A stretch of DNA of 64,000 nucleotides from positions 1,179,802-1,243,801 of the forward strand of contig LT598455.1 in assembly GCA_900074725.1 (NCBI GenBank), in the 5' to 3' direction. Source of the DNA: Lachancea dasiensis. Taxonomy: Eukaryota; Ascomycota; Saccharomycetes; Saccharomycetales; Saccharomycetaceae. The notes under the pieces are model-generated. The model was not told the origin of the DNA. It searched no databases and saw only the letters and a program-made list of their open reading frames with translations. Below, piece by piece: positions 48,095-57,948 of this stretch (the stretch's first letter is position 1; every line of letters starts with the position of its first letter). A program made the position numbers and the translations under genes.

Positions 48095-48613
48095 CTAAGA
48101 GATCCAAACCCAAAAAAATAAGAGAGATACGATCAAAAAGATGATCAACCACGTCTTGAGCGAAATTTTCGATCTTCCTGCCATTGCCATCATATCACGA
48201 TAAGTGCGCTGCAGACGTTTGCTCGTACCCTCAAAAACTTCACCGAGCTTCTCGACTGTATCATTACTTCCACGAATTTCGTCACCCATTCTGAGCGACA
48301 AAGTTTTGAGTCTGCCCAGCTTCTCACTCATGGCGCTAACGTGTCGATCGCTTTGATCTTCCAAGTTCGAGAGTATTGATTGAGAAAAATCCAAATTGCC
48401 ACCTTTATCATATGGCGAACTTGCTCTGCCATTCATCTTATCATATTTTGAATCGAAAAGATGGGTACGACTCCCATTATCCCGCTGATGTAAAGCATTG
48501 TCCTGGTTTCTTGAGATCTTGTTAGAAATTAAGAAATGAGTAAAAGTGAAAGCAATTTGCCGCTATCCGAAGGCTCAAATTTAGAGATTGGGTTAAACTT
48601 ACAAATAGCTCAT
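48095..48613 (-). CDS. BET1: ER-Golgi v-SNARE Bet1, with a 93-bp intron and an 11-base first exon
   Basis: Type II SNARE of COPII vesicles. Exon 2 (48095-48509) encodes the SNARE helix (LSNLEDQSDRHVSAMSEKLGRLKTLSLRMGDEIRGSNDTVEKLGEVF) and C-terminal anchor KTWLIIFLIVSLLFFWVWIS. The frame is open upstream of the first internal ATG into NALHQRDNGSRTHLF, which matches the N-terminus of S. cerevisiae Bet1. A tiny exon 1 at 48603-48613 (ATG AGC TAT TT) ends at GTAAGT; the branch point TTCTAAC is at 48521-48527 and the only in-frame acceptor is AAG (intron 48510-48602). The spliced product is 141 residues, against 142 in S. cerevisiae, whose gene I recall also has a 5' intron. It is divergent from CFD1, as in S. 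cerevisiae. Confidence 0.9.
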
Positions 48614-48740
48614 GAAGTCTTTCTTTATGGGATATCTGTTCGTCTGCCTTTTCTCCGGAAAATTCATTTTAATAACACGAATGTGAACTTCATGAGACAT
48701 AAGCAAACTTGAGGGTATCATCGTGAACGTATAATTTTTA

Positions 48741-49658
48741 GTGTATTATTCATCTATTATGCCCGAGATTTCAAGATATCCAACACTAGCGAATCAAATA
48801 ATCATCAGAGCTATGAATACCGATAACAGGTCACCGCCAGATGCGCTGAGGCACGTCAAACATATTTTGCTAATTTTATCCGGCAAGGGTGGTGTGGGGA
48901 AGAGTTCGGTCACTACTCAATTGGCGCTTACATTGGCGGCGATGGGCCACAAGGTGGGTGTTTTGGACATTGACTTAACGGGGCCATCGATCCCAAGAAT
49001 GTTTGGGTTGGAAGGCCAATCTATATATCAGTCAGATGAGGGCTGGATGCCTGTGGTCAAGTTCAAGCAAGGTCCCGGGGTACTAAAAGTCATGTCTCTC
49101 GGTTTTCTGTTAGATGACAGGGGAAGTAGCGTAGTGTGGAGAGGTCCCAAAAAAACTGCAATGATTAAACAATTTATCAAAGATGTAGTATGGGGCGAGC
49201 TTGACTTTTTACTGATCGACACCCCTCCTGGCACCTCGGACGAGCATATATCCATAGCAGAGGAGCTTCGTTGGGCGAATCCGGATGGAGGCATCATTGT
49301 CACGACCCCACAAAATGTAGCCACAGCCGACGTTAAAAAAGAAATTAACTTTTGTCGAAAAGTCAATTTTGAAATTCTTGGAGTCATTGAGAACATGTCT
49401 GGTTTCGTATGCCCTCATTGTGCGGAGTGTACAAATATTTTTTCCAAAGGCGGTGGCCAAAAACTTTGCGAAGACCTTGATATTGACTTTCTTGGGAGCA
49501 TTCCAATTGATCCAACTTTTGTTGACCTCATTGAAAACCAAAATTCATCTAATTCAAATTTAGTAGAACTTTATCAGAGGCAAGCCCTTTTTCCAGTCTT
49601 CCAAGCAATAATACAGTCAATTCACCAGAATGGTGCTGCTCCTCGAGTATCTAGTTAA
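48741..49658 (+). CDS. CFD1: Cytosolic iron-sulfur cluster scaffold ATPase Cfd1
   Basis: P-loop NTPase of the Mrp/NUBP2 family that builds Fe-S clusters with Nbp35 for cytosolic and nuclear proteins. Deviant Walker [12 protein letters not shown], the switch region [27 protein letters not shown], and the C-terminal cluster-binding CPHC in [17 protein letters not shown] are all present. From the first ATG it is 305 residues; Met25 (48813) gives an N-terminus closer to that of S. cerevisiae Cfd1 (293 residues) and may be the true start. Divergent from BET1. Confidence 0.95.
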   Translation: MYYSSIMPEISRYPTLANQIIIRAMNTDNRSPPDALRHVKHILLILSGKGGVGKSSVTTQLALTLAAMGHKVGVLDIDLTGPSIPRMFGLEGQSIYQSDEGWMPVVKFKQGPGVLKVMSLGFLLDDRGSSVVWRGPKKTAMIKQFIKDVVWGELDFLLIDTPPGTSDEHISIAEELRWANPDGGIIVTTPQNVATADVKKEINFCRKVNFEILGVIENMSGFVCPHCAECTNIFSKGGGQKLCEDLDIDFLGSIPIDPTFVDLIENQNSSNSNLVELYQRQALFPVFQAIIQSIHQNGAAPRVSS

Positions 49659-49676
49659 CAATACTTTCATCGGGTT

Positions 49677-50564
49677 TCATCTTCGAATAGTTAGGCTATC
49701 TTGTAAACTACTTGAACTTTTCCACTTAGAATTACTGTCTACATCATCTTGTCGGGTTGCTTGGTCGAAACAGGTACTTACCGAGGCAGCAGAGACTAGA
49801 CGAAAGTCTGGGACAAGCAAACCACTCGAAGTGGTACTGGGGTGATTGACTTGATGAGAGATTTCCTCACCTATCCATCCTTGACAATTGTCGTTATTGA
49901 CTACTGGTTGATAATCAATACTCGAAATTTCAGGCCTGTTTGCATTGTTCCTCTCCATTATTTGTTCAGAAGATAAACGAGAGTATTCTGAGTTATTTTC
50001 CGAGCGGTTCTCTTCTGAAATGCTTTGCTTTAAAACTTCAAACAAAAGCGGATAATGTCGCTTGTTAAACGATATGTCATTAAGCAGCCTGTTTTTGAGA
50101 GGGAGTTCCCTGTCCTTCTTGTTTACTTTTTCCATTAATTCTTCAGAATCTGACTGCAACAGAGCTAGCGCATTGTCAATGCTAGTGACCATATCTGAAC
50201 AGCTGCGGTAATCTGAATCAAATTTGGCTGTATAAACCTTCCGTGCTTGGAACGTCTTCCTGTAATGGCGATTCAACTTCCTTAATGACAATTTCAGTTG
50301 ATTCTCAATCTTCTCCGTTTGACCCAACTCTAGTGCTATGTCGTTTGTCACCAGATTGTCGATGTGAGCGACGTCCTTCTTCACCTGTTGAACTTCATCT
50401 TGGACTTCTCGGAAAATAGCATCTTGAGTCAGTTGTTTGTGTGATATTAGTGGCGGTAGCTGTAATAAAGCATCATAATAAGTCGAATGCTTAATCGATT
50501 GAAATTCAGGTTGTCTTCTTCTCTTTATCGGACCCGATTCTCCACGAATTCTACTCATATGCAT
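49677..50564 (-). CDS. VAB2: Probable BLOC-1 subunit Vab2 (YEL005C position)
   Basis: 295-residue hydrophilic protein with a long helical, coiled-coil-prone centre (about residues 45-170: VQDEVQQVKKDVAHIDNLVTNDIALELGQTEKIENQLKLSLRKLNRHY ...) and a disordered Ser/Asn-rich C-terminus. I do not recognise a sequence motif with certainty. The assignment rests on place and strand: it lies between the CFD1 block and GIM4 on the minus strand, where YEL005C/VAB2 sits relative to YEL006W and YEL003W, and on similar length (282 residues). VAB2 works in an endosomal BLOC-1 complex in S. cerevisiae. Confidence 0.6.
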   Translation of the reverse strand: MHMSRIRGESGPIKRRRQPEFQSIKHSTYYDALLQLPPLISHKQLTQDAIFREVQDEVQQVKKDVAHIDNLVTNDIALELGQTEKIENQLKLSLRKLNRHYRKTFQARKVYTAKFDSDYRSCSDMVTSIDNALALLQSDSEELMEKVNKKDRELPLKNRLLNDISFNKRHYPLLFEVLKQSISEENRSENNSEYSRLSSEQIMERNNANRPEISSIDYQPVVNNDNCQGWIGEEISHQVNHPSTTSSGLLVPDFRLVSAASVSTCFDQATRQDDVDSNSKWKSSSSLQDSLTIRR

Positions 50565-51152
50565 TGTTAAGGTTACAAAACTATAGGAAACGAAGAGTTA
50601 GCCAGCAACAACAATCCAACAGCTTGGATTCTTTTAGCTGATTATTTTCTTGAAGCTGTTCTTGTATAATGTCACGTTAACTTAGAAACGAAGATATTAA
50701 TTAGATTAAAAGCCAACTTCATGTCAATAAACATTATTATGGTACAAACTTCCGCAACAAATATTAAAAGGTACAAAAAATATCATCTGGCAGCCAACGA
50801 CAAGTGTTCCCTCTAAACACATATCCTGAATAGAGGTAAACAAGGCTTTTGAGTGAGACAAGCTCACTTATGGAGTGTGATCGTTCCCTTTGTAGCAATA
50901 AGTAAATTCAAACGACGCGCGAAACTTAACGAGAAACCGTGTTTGTTATAACAGTTCGAAATTACAATCAAGCGTCTTGAAATGTAGAAAAATAGCTCTT
51001 CAGTCTTGTGAGCCATCTGCATGCTTATGGATCAAATAACATTAATACTTGACGTCGTAAAAAATGCTTCCTCGTCGAAGCTACATTACATCTCAAGTGT
51101 GTGTGATTCCGAAGTGCAGTTAAGCTAAAGCTCGCTTGATAGTAAGACAATC
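50565..51152. other. Divergent intergenic region, VAB2 to GIM4
   Basis: 588 AT-rich bases containing both promoters. A 6-bp inverted repeat AGTGAG/CTCACT is at 50852-50868. YEL004W (YEA4), which lies here in S. cerevisiae, is absent and I see no remnant. Confidence 0.45.
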
Positions 51153-51548
51153 ATGGAGCAGCACTCCAATGGTATGAACTGAAGCCACAAATGAAAAAAA
51201 ATTTGACTATGATATTAACAAGGCCAGGTAGTTCTTCAGGTAAAATACAATGAATACAAACAAATAATGGAGGACTTGCAAACGAAAATTATCGAACTGG
51301 GCAACGACAAAGATGAACACCAAGTTGTTCTATCCACCCTTTCAGAGACTGATCCTAGTAGAAAATGTTATAGAATGATAGGAGGGGCTTTGGTAGAGAC
51401 GGACGTTAAATCTACGCTGCCCGTTCTGAAAACGAATGAAGGCAATTTGACCAATACAATCTCTACAATGAAGGCTGAATTAATAAAGACCGCCGACGAG
51501 TTCGAAAAATGGAAAAAGGATAACAAAATTCAAGTCGTGAGGCAATGA
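51153..51548 (+). CDS. GIM4: Prefoldin subunit 2 Gim4, with a 60-bp intron
   Basis: Prefoldin beta-type subunit that hands actin and tubulin to the chaperonin. Exon 1 (51153-51171) encodes MEQHSN plus one base; donor GTATGA at 51172, branch point TATTAAC (51213-51219), acceptor TAG at 51229-51231; exon 2 (51232-51548) continues V-LQVKYNEYKQIMEDLQTKIIELG. The spliced protein is 111 residues, the same as S. cerevisiae Gim4, with matching EYKQI(L/M)E, RKCYRMIGGALVE and FEKWKKDNKIQVV. Two later AG acceptors are possible but only TAG restores the frame. The intron near the start is shared with S. cerevisiae. Confidence 0.95.
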
Positions 51549-51658
51549 TGCGTAACTTCAAGGCTTTTTGGCCCATTTTTTTAAAGTTGTGGGGCAATCA
51601 ATGTTCGCCTTTTAGGCTTCAGAATCTCGTAGAAAAAGGATACATAGTTTGTAAATAG

Positions 51659-52966
51659 CTAATTGTTCTTCTTTTCAACAGTGACGTCTTTGCGGCCTTG
51701 AATACCCAGAAATAGCACAACAAATATTGACCAGGCACCGATGACCGAATAGATTGCAGTCAGGTACACCCACGAATTCGTAATTTCCCAACTTCTGGGA
51801 TACTCATCGTTAGCCAAATGACGAATCGCTTTGACGTCTCGCTCGCTAACAAAGGATAGTCCGCTTCTCATGTAATTGACACTAAATGTGAAAATGCCAT
51901 GATGATCAGGAAGGTTTATTTCGCCAGACGAGTAATACTGAACGCAATCTGTGGATGTATTTGGCACCAAAGTGATACGGTAGTAAGGATCAATCATTCT
52001 GAGCTCGAGTTGGACATCGTCGGCCATGAATGGAACCCAAAATTCCCCATTCCATTCACTGAGCCCTATCTTGTAAACAACTTGATCATTTATCTTGTAT
52101 GGAACGTCTGCATAGTCGAGGCCACTTAGATGTACGTGTGACCCTCCTACAGACTTCAGAACAGATTTTTCGCTAAATGTCCACTTCATCAGCTCGTCAA
52201 CAAATTGAGAATTGGGAGAAGAGCTTCTATCACTGAAGAAGGAGTCGCTACCTACCCAAGAAACTCGTGAGTTATACAGACTTTGAAATGATACAGCCGC
52301 GTAGCCTTGCGTGCCTACAGTCCATTTTTCATTAGCCTTTTGTGAATCTTCAGTAAACGATGTTCTAGGAGCCTGTAGAACTGGAATAATCAGCTCAGAG
52401 TTATCGAGCAATGCGGCGGAACCCTTATATTTCAACTCATAGTTGCCCTTTGTCACAACATGCTCATTGAGGATACTGGATGATGAAAGCAGAAGTGAGT
52501 TGTCGTCGTCAGTAGCATGCATATAGTCTTTCAAAACAAAGTTCTTTGGGCTCGGATATATTCCCAATTGATTCAAAAAGACGCGAACATTATCAGCTAC
52601 CCCATCGGGAGAGGTCATAGCAAGTACGTCACCACCATTATTTAAAAAGGCTAGAAGTTTGTTGGCTGGCAGTTGCCTATTGAAGTGTCTGGATCTTGTG
52701 GGAAAAATGATCAGCTTATCGTAATCCCTGGACTCTCCATCAAAGAGCTCAATCGGTGTAGAGTCATTGCCTATGGCTGTGTAGTGAATGTCGAAAGATC
52801 GATCTTTTAGACTGTTGAAAACTACGCTGTACTCTTCGAGAGCGGTGACCCTTTGGTCGTAAACGATCAGTGTTTTTGAACCCGATGAAGACTTTGCCTG
52901 AGCAATTGCTATCACTTGGATCCATGCAAATAGCAGCTTAAGCACATAGGAAAGACGAAATTCCAT
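51659..52966 (-). CDS. WBP1: Oligosaccharyltransferase subunit Wbp1
   Basis: 435-residue beta subunit (OST48 family) of the ER N-glycosylation complex (430 in S. cerevisiae). Signal peptide about residues 1-24, lumenal domain starting KTLIVYDQRVTALEEYSVVFNSLKDRSFDIHYT, with NNGGDVLAMTSPDGVADNVRVFLNQLGIYPSP, DYPR-like DEYPRSWEI near 393, and one transmembrane helix near 401-422. The cytoplasmic tail ends KKNN, a dilysine-type signal. Convergent with GIM4 as in S. cerevisiae (YEL003W-YEL002C). Confidence 0.95.
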   Translation of the reverse strand: MEFRLSYVLKLLFAWIQVIAIAQAKSSSGSKTLIVYDQRVTALEEYSVVFNSLKDRSFDIHYTAIGNDSTPIELFDGESRDYDKLIIFPTRSRHFNRQLPANKLLAFLNNGGDVLAMTSPDGVADNVRVFLNQLGIYPSPKNFVLKDYMHATDDDNSLLLSSSSILNEHVVTKGNYELKYKGSAALLDNSELIIPVLQAPRTSFTEDSQKANEKWTVGTQGYAAVSFQSLYNSRVSWVGSDSFFSDRSSSPNSQFVDELMKWTFSEKSVLKSVGGSHVHLSGLDYADVPYKINDQVVYKIGLSEWNGEFWVPFMADDVQLELRMIDPYYRITLVPNTSTDCVQYYSSGEINLPDHHGIFTFSVNYMRSGLSFVSERDVKAIRHLANDEYPRSWEITNSWVYLTAIYSVIGAWSIFVVLFLGIQGRKDVTVEKKNN

Positions 52967-53132
52967 CTCAGCTCAAACGTTCTTCTTTCCTCGAAGTGTC
53001 GGTCAGAAATTGTTAACTGTACTTCCAGAATTAGAAAATTTATGTCTTAGAATTACGTTTGAAATAATAAATCCGTGAGAAAGCTTATTATAAGACAAGG
53101 AAAATATTCAAGAACCCAGACTGAAGAGGAAC

Positions 53133-53363
53133 ATGACCACCGACGATCAAAACCAGCAATTCAATAATTCATCCGACTTTTTGGAGACCTTCAAGCAGTT
53201 ACAGCATGGTGAAAAAACCGCAGAAAAACTCGAAAAGATGCTTGATCAATTAGAAGGGAAGTTGGATGATCTTCTCTCAGCGACGAACACGGTAGAAGCT
53301 CCGTCGGACAGTCCTGTATCAAGCGTCAAGTCACAATCAGACGAACGAAAGCAAGGCCAATAA
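53133..53363 (+). CDS. Small coiled-coil protein, YIL002W-A counterpart
   Basis: 76-residue protein with a helical core FLETFKQLQHGEKTAEKLEKMLDQLEGKLDDLLSA (residues about 17-51) and polar ends. It is similar in size and heptad pattern to S. cerevisiae YIL002W-A (69 residues) and lies on the same strand immediately beside INP51, convergent with it, as YIL002W-A does. Function is unknown. Confidence 0.75.
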   Translation: MTTDDQNQQFNNSSDFLETFKQLQHGEKTAEKLEKMLDQLEGKLDDLLSATNTVEAPSDSPVSSVKSQSDERKQGQ

Positions 53364-53383
53364 ATTTTAGATTAATGCCTTAT

Positions 53384-56200
53384 TTAAGATTCCTTTCTAC
53401 GTATAAAAAATGGCTCGTCATCTGTCTCGACGAATGGATTGACCGGTCGGTTGGGATTTATCATGTATTTTGCCGGATCAATATGCAATGAGACTTTGAC
53501 TTGCTTTGCACTACCAACCCACCATTTTCTCGTAGCAGAACTTGGAGGCGGTAATTTGCGCCCTTTCCTGATCTCTGGGCCTATAGGATCATCACTTTCA
53601 GCCTTTTCCATGACGACATCACTGTTATTGAGCACTGCATATCTCTCTTCATCAGTTAGGTCAGCAAGTTGCTCGGTTAATCTCTCATATATCTGTGTCG
53701 TTAAATTTGACCTCAATTTCTCATCCACGACTGTCACTAGCGAGCTGAAAGTGGCATATACGGGTCTGTGGTCTGAGAATATAATATTGTCCGCTGACCC
53801 GTAACTGGTTTGCCTTAAAGATTCACCTCTACTGAGTATGCGGTCCGTCCACGCAGGAATCCTCAGTTTTTCACTAGTGTCGTACGTTTTCGTGCCGGGG
53901 TCAAACTTATAAGTTGGAGGAAAGTTGATTTCCATCTCGTTATAGTACGGGAAAGATTCACCTGCTATCATTTGCTCATTTAACTGGTCCTTTTCGAAGA
54001 GTTTTCCAAACTCGGCATTGCGAACAGCCAAGCGAACCTCATCATTTGGGAGGGATATTCTGTAGTTGAAGTCACCCATCCATATAATCACATCATGATC
54101 TTTGATGGAGAGATCCCCTGCAAATCTGATGTTTTTGACGATAGTTTTGTAGTCATGATGTCTCTGCTCGACATTCTCGAGTCCGGCTGCAAGGTGAGAT
54201 ACCAGCATGCAAAATTTAGTTGTTGAGTAGGTAAACCTGACTGCAACTGCCCCTTTATTGGACGACATGCCTCCAAAACCTGTTTTTTTCACATCTCCCT
54301 CGAGATGTTTGACCTTGGAGTACTCAGATTCACTAATAAAAAGGAGGAGTAAAACACCACCCAGCTGCCCACTCCAGGCAAGCATGAATCTCCTGGATTC
54401 ATCACTGTTCAAAGTCTCTAAAACTTTTTTTTCCCAGAACTGTTTGGCGTATGGATCGGTTGCTAGCATTTGCCCTGGACTCAACTCAACAACTTCTTCG
54501 AAGCCCAACACATACACATCTGCCCGCTGATCAATTGGTGATCCGCTTGGAAACAACCATTCTCTAATGTCATCTGCTTGTGTCTTGCCATTAACGTTGA
54601 AGGTTCCTGCGAAGATGTTGATGTTTTTCTGGTATGTGAACTCCCTCTTCATTTTACGCATGAATTTCGAAATATGGGCATGGAGAGGGTCATAGAGGTG
54701 TACACGGGAAGAAGAGCTGAATAGTTTCCAATAAACCTTCTTATATTTGTGTAGAGTTTTGAAGTTTTCGTTGAATAGCCTATTAAGCCAGAAATTATTG
54801 TCTGCCCAAAGTTTGTCGTGAGCACCCAGGAATGCACCAGATAATTGGATTCCATCCAGTTCTGAAATGGTCAATTCCAATACTTCTTTGCTAACACACT
54901 TTTCTACCACGTTTGGACGTTCAATGGAATCAAATGCACTTATGCGTAAACACCCCGTCTGCTTCCCCGCATAAATCCCCCTTTGATTGTCATATACAAA
55001 AGCACCAAACTCAAAGATATCTTGCTTCAGCAAATATATGAGCTTGTGTGTCTGTTTTGTCAAAATTTCGGAGTTGTACTGGACGTTGATTATTCTTACA
55101 TTTTTCTTGTCAGCGCAGGTTTTGTAGGCTGCGCTTAAAATTTCTTGAGATTCACTCTTCGGCTTCACCAAATTCAAGACACTGATCACCCCATATTTAG
55201 AAGCCAACGTGTCGAAGTGTTTGTCGAAAGGCCCTTGGAAGTATGCTGGATCTTCAAGAAGCTTTATCTTTCTCCCGTGTAAAATTTGGCCTTCAGTAAC
55301 TTCCCAGCTGAGCGGGACATTACCTCTCGTTTGAACATATGCAAAAACATACTGGGGTGAGGAAAAAACAATTTCAGTTTCAATAAAGCTGGAGACATGT
55401 CCTTGCTTATCGATCCCTTGTAGGTCGAAGATATTGTCCCTGTTTTCCGTTGAAATTCTTGAAATTATGGTGAGTGTCAATGGTGCAGAGTTGGCCTCTG
55501 ATGTGAGAATTGTTTTGCAGAATCCTCTCACAACAAATGTCAGAAAAAGAGCACCATCGAAAAGAGGTCTCTCTATGGTCGTCATACGGTTCCTTAATTG
55601 GACAACCTCGTTCATCATATTACTATTCCATATGAACCGTTGATCCTGATTATAAATAGCATAATCGAGTCCATTTGCCAATCCCCGCTCTTGCAAAATG
55701 TTTGATAGATCGAAGTCGCGAGAATAATAGAAGGATCCATCACTGAACAGCTTTTTGAGATCAGAACAGGGGTGCTCACTTGCGGACTTTTCGGAGCTCT
55801 GTTCAGAGAGATCATTGAGCATATGGTCAAAAGCATCACTGTTCAGACAGAAGAACTCCACGTTCAAAATTTGGTATATGGATTCTATATCTTCCCGATC
55901 ACCTGTGCTAGCAAGCTTCCACCTAGGGTATGCCACCTTTTGGTTGTTTGTAACGACGCCCACAAAAAGATAGTTGTTGACGCATATGAGCCCCAGTAAT
56001 CCATTAAAAATGCGGCCTGTTATCTCTATAAAGTTGTGCTCTTCAAGAGCATTTAAGGGCATGGAAACGACTACCGCTCTAGGCTGGGCATTTCTCTCGT
56101 CTTGTTCGGAATATACGATCGTGGACTTCTCAAAAACTAGCAGATAGCCATTGGACAAGAGGGCTAAACATCTAGGCTCTTTACGTATGAATAGTCTCAT
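53384..56200 (-). CDS. INP51: Phosphoinositide 5-phosphatase Inp51 (synaptojanin-like)
   Basis: 938-residue protein (946 in S. cerevisiae) that hydrolyses PI(4,5)P2 at the 5-position. N-terminal Sac1-like domain (about 1-480), then the 5-phosphatase domain (about 515-840) with TFNVNGKTQ, FEEVVELSPGQM, WMGDFNYRISLPNDEVR and RIPAWTDRIL catalytic motifs. The Sac1 CX5R loop reads ISAFDSIERPN: the nucleophilic Cys is Ala, so the Sac1 phosphatase is predicted inactive, as known for Inp51. The C-terminus has NPNRPVNPFVETDDEPF with an NPF motif, the type bound by the EH-domain proteins Irs4/Tax4. Divergent from YIL001W as in S. cerevisiae. Confidence 0.96.
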   Translation of the reverse strand: MRLFIRKEPRCLALLSNGYLLVFEKSTIVYSEQDERNAQPRAVVVSMPLNALEEHNFIEITGRIFNGLLGLICVNNYLFVGVVTNNQKVAYPRWKLASTGDREDIESIYQILNVEFFCLNSDAFDHMLNDLSEQSSEKSASEHPCSDLKKLFSDGSFYYSRDFDLSNILQERGLANGLDYAIYNQDQRFIWNSNMMNEVVQLRNRMTTIERPLFDGALFLTFVVRGFCKTILTSEANSAPLTLTIISRISTENRDNIFDLQGIDKQGHVSSFIETEIVFSSPQYVFAYVQTRGNVPLSWEVTEGQILHGRKIKLLEDPAYFQGPFDKHFDTLASKYGVISVLNLVKPKSESQEILSAAYKTCADKKNVRIINVQYNSEILTKQTHKLIYLLKQDIFEFGAFVYDNQRGIYAGKQTGCLRISAFDSIERPNVVEKCVSKEVLELTISELDGIQLSGAFLGAHDKLWADNNFWLNRLFNENFKTLHKYKKVYWKLFSSSSRVHLYDPLHAHISKFMRKMKREFTYQKNINIFAGTFNVNGKTQADDIREWLFPSGSPIDQRADVYVLGFEEVVELSPGQMLATDPYAKQFWEKKVLETLNSDESRRFMLAWSGQLGGVLLLLFISESEYSKVKHLEGDVKKTGFGGMSSNKGAVAVRFTYSTTKFCMLVSHLAAGLENVEQRHHDYKTIVKNIRFAGDLSIKDHDVIIWMGDFNYRISLPNDEVRLAVRNAEFGKLFEKDQLNEQMIAGESFPYYNEMEINFPPTYKFDPGTKTYDTSEKLRIPAWTDRILSRGESLRQTSYGSADNIIFSDHRPVYATFSSLVTVVDEKLRSNLTTQIYERLTEQLADLTDEERYAVLNNSDVVMEKAESDDPIGPEIRKGRKLPPPSSATRKWWVGSAKQVKVSLHIDPAKYMINPNRPVNPFVETDDEPFFIRRKES

Positions 56201-56316
56201 TTAGGACTTGCCAATCCTTGAGTTCGTTAAGTTTCAAGGTTGTGATATTGTTATCTATCTTTTTCAACGATTGATTTAGCTAACATCTATTCATTCAACA
56301 ATGTCTTCCCAAGCCC

Positions 56317-57879
56317 ATGAGCTCAACGAGTCATGATTTCAAAGAGCTATGCTTCTGGTGCAGGCTAGGGGACCTGGAGAATGTTGATAGGCTCATTTCA
56401 AAAGGTGTCAATGTGAATAGTATCGATGAATTCAACAATTCTCCTCTTTTTCTCGCCAGTTTGTGTGGCCATGAAGAATTGGTTAAGCTTCTGTTGCAAC
56501 GTGGAGCCGTATGCGATAGAGATAGGCATGAGGGAGCACGTTGTATATACGGGGCCCTAAATGATTCTATAAGGAATATTCTGCTAAAGTACGATATCTC
56601 TAAAGCTGTTGATTTAAAGCAGCCCTTTGCCTCACACTTATCTTCGCAACTAAGCGACACTTCTCTCAAAAGCCATGACATTATTTTGCGTTTTGCCAAC
56701 AAGAAAGAAATTAGGTTACACCGATTTCTTCTCGCTACGAGAAGCAACTACTTTGCGCAACAATTACACGGACCTTGGTCTGGATATACCGTCGCCGAAA
56801 TGCCCCAGGATGCACCTCCTGTCGCTATAGACATTATATCGGGGTATGTGTATCTTGTTCCACTTTTACACAATCTGAATAAACAAGAGAGCGACTGGTT
56901 GTTGCAGTTTTGCGAGGAACTCGGCTTTTCTAGTCTTGCTGACTTCGTTAAACGTTCAAGGCTCTTGGCCGACCAAGCTCAAATCACGAAGTTAATGACC
57001 GAATACCAACACACTTTTACTGAAGAGGCAAGGGGGCAGATGGGGGCGCTTGTCGAGGATATATTCAAGCAAAGGTTGAAAGTAAAGTTGATTGACGAGT
57101 TCCCAACCTCGCGTGTAGACATTCCGAGAGAAGGCTCCGTCATTCCCGATGTCTATGTGTTGGTAAAGAACAGCGATGAAGCAAAAAGTGGACTCCTCTA
57201 CCCTTGCCACAGGTCGATACTTGCCAGATCAGACTATTTTCATGTGATGTTCTCTTCAAGTTTTGGAGAAGCTTCATCTTACCAGCTAACAACGGAGGGT
57301 GTGGTCGACAGGACCAGCCCATTTCCAGTCGTTTCATTTCCAAATTGTGAACCTTCAGTAGCAGAACTTATTCTATGTTACCTTTATTTTGACAAAACAG
57401 ATGTTCCATGGGAACTTGCTATCGCGGTCTTAAAGGCGGCAGATTCCCTCATGATCGATCGTCTCAAGACAATGGCAGCGGTTTCAATAACTCAATCAAG
57501 CGAATTTCTCAGCGTTTACTCAGTTTTCGACATACTTCATACAGCCTGGGAGTTTAGACTTGAGAGATTAGAACACCACGCGGCAAAAATAATTGCCGAC
57601 CAGATTGGATACTATACTTCTCAACCACAGCTCAAAGAGGTAATCTTAGAAAGTTGCGATAGACTGCAGGCACGAGAGGAAACAGACACTATCGAGTTGG
57701 TAGACGATATCAGATATTATCTTATGAAAAAATATAATGTTGATGCTGACGATTTAGATGACTTGAAATGGAGTGAAAATTTAAAAGGCGGTTTCGAAGA
57801 AAGTGAGGAGCTCAGGTTGTACCAGCACGATTACATAATGCTCGATGATATTTTGCAAGAATTGGGTCTTGAAGCCTGA
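56317..57879 (+). CDS. Ankyrin-BTB protein, YIL001W orthologue
   Basis: 520-residue protein (513 in S. cerevisiae YIL001W). Ankyrin repeats at about residues 9-72 (ELCFWCRLGDLENVDRLISKGVNVNSIDEFNNSPLFLASLCGHEELVKLLLQRGA), a first BTB/POZ domain near 118-210 (SHDIILRFANKKEIRLHRFLLATRSNYFAQQL) and a second near 275-385 (YPCHRSILARSDYFHVMFSSSFGEA), then a helical BACK-like end. The architecture is that of ABTB1-type proteins, possible Cullin-3-like adaptors, but the partner is unknown in yeast. It is the last gene of the chromosome IX-derived left arm before the centromere. Confidence 0.93.
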   Translation: MSSTSHDFKELCFWCRLGDLENVDRLISKGVNVNSIDEFNNSPLFLASLCGHEELVKLLLQRGAVCDRDRHEGARCIYGALNDSIRNILLKYDISKAVDLKQPFASHLSSQLSDTSLKSHDIILRFANKKEIRLHRFLLATRSNYFAQQLHGPWSGYTVAEMPQDAPPVAIDIISGYVYLVPLLHNLNKQESDWLLQFCEELGFSSLADFVKRSRLLADQAQITKLMTEYQHTFTEEARGQMGALVEDIFKQRLKVKLIDEFPTSRVDIPREGSVIPDVYVLVKNSDEAKSGLLYPCHRSILARSDYFHVMFSSSFGEASSYQLTTEGVVDRTSPFPVVSFPNCEPSVAELILCYLYFDKTDVPWELAIAVLKAADSLMIDRLKTMAAVSITQSSEFLSVYSVFDILHTAWEFRLERLEHHAAKIIADQIGYYTSQPQLKEVILESCDRLQAREETDTIELVDDIRYYLMKKYNVDADDLDDLKWSENLKGGFEESEELRLYQHDYIMLDDILQELGLEA

Positions 57880-57948
57880 ATGTCGAATAAGTTTTACTTC
57901 AGTATTTATTTTATACACGGCACACATTCTTTGGTATTTTTCAGCAGT

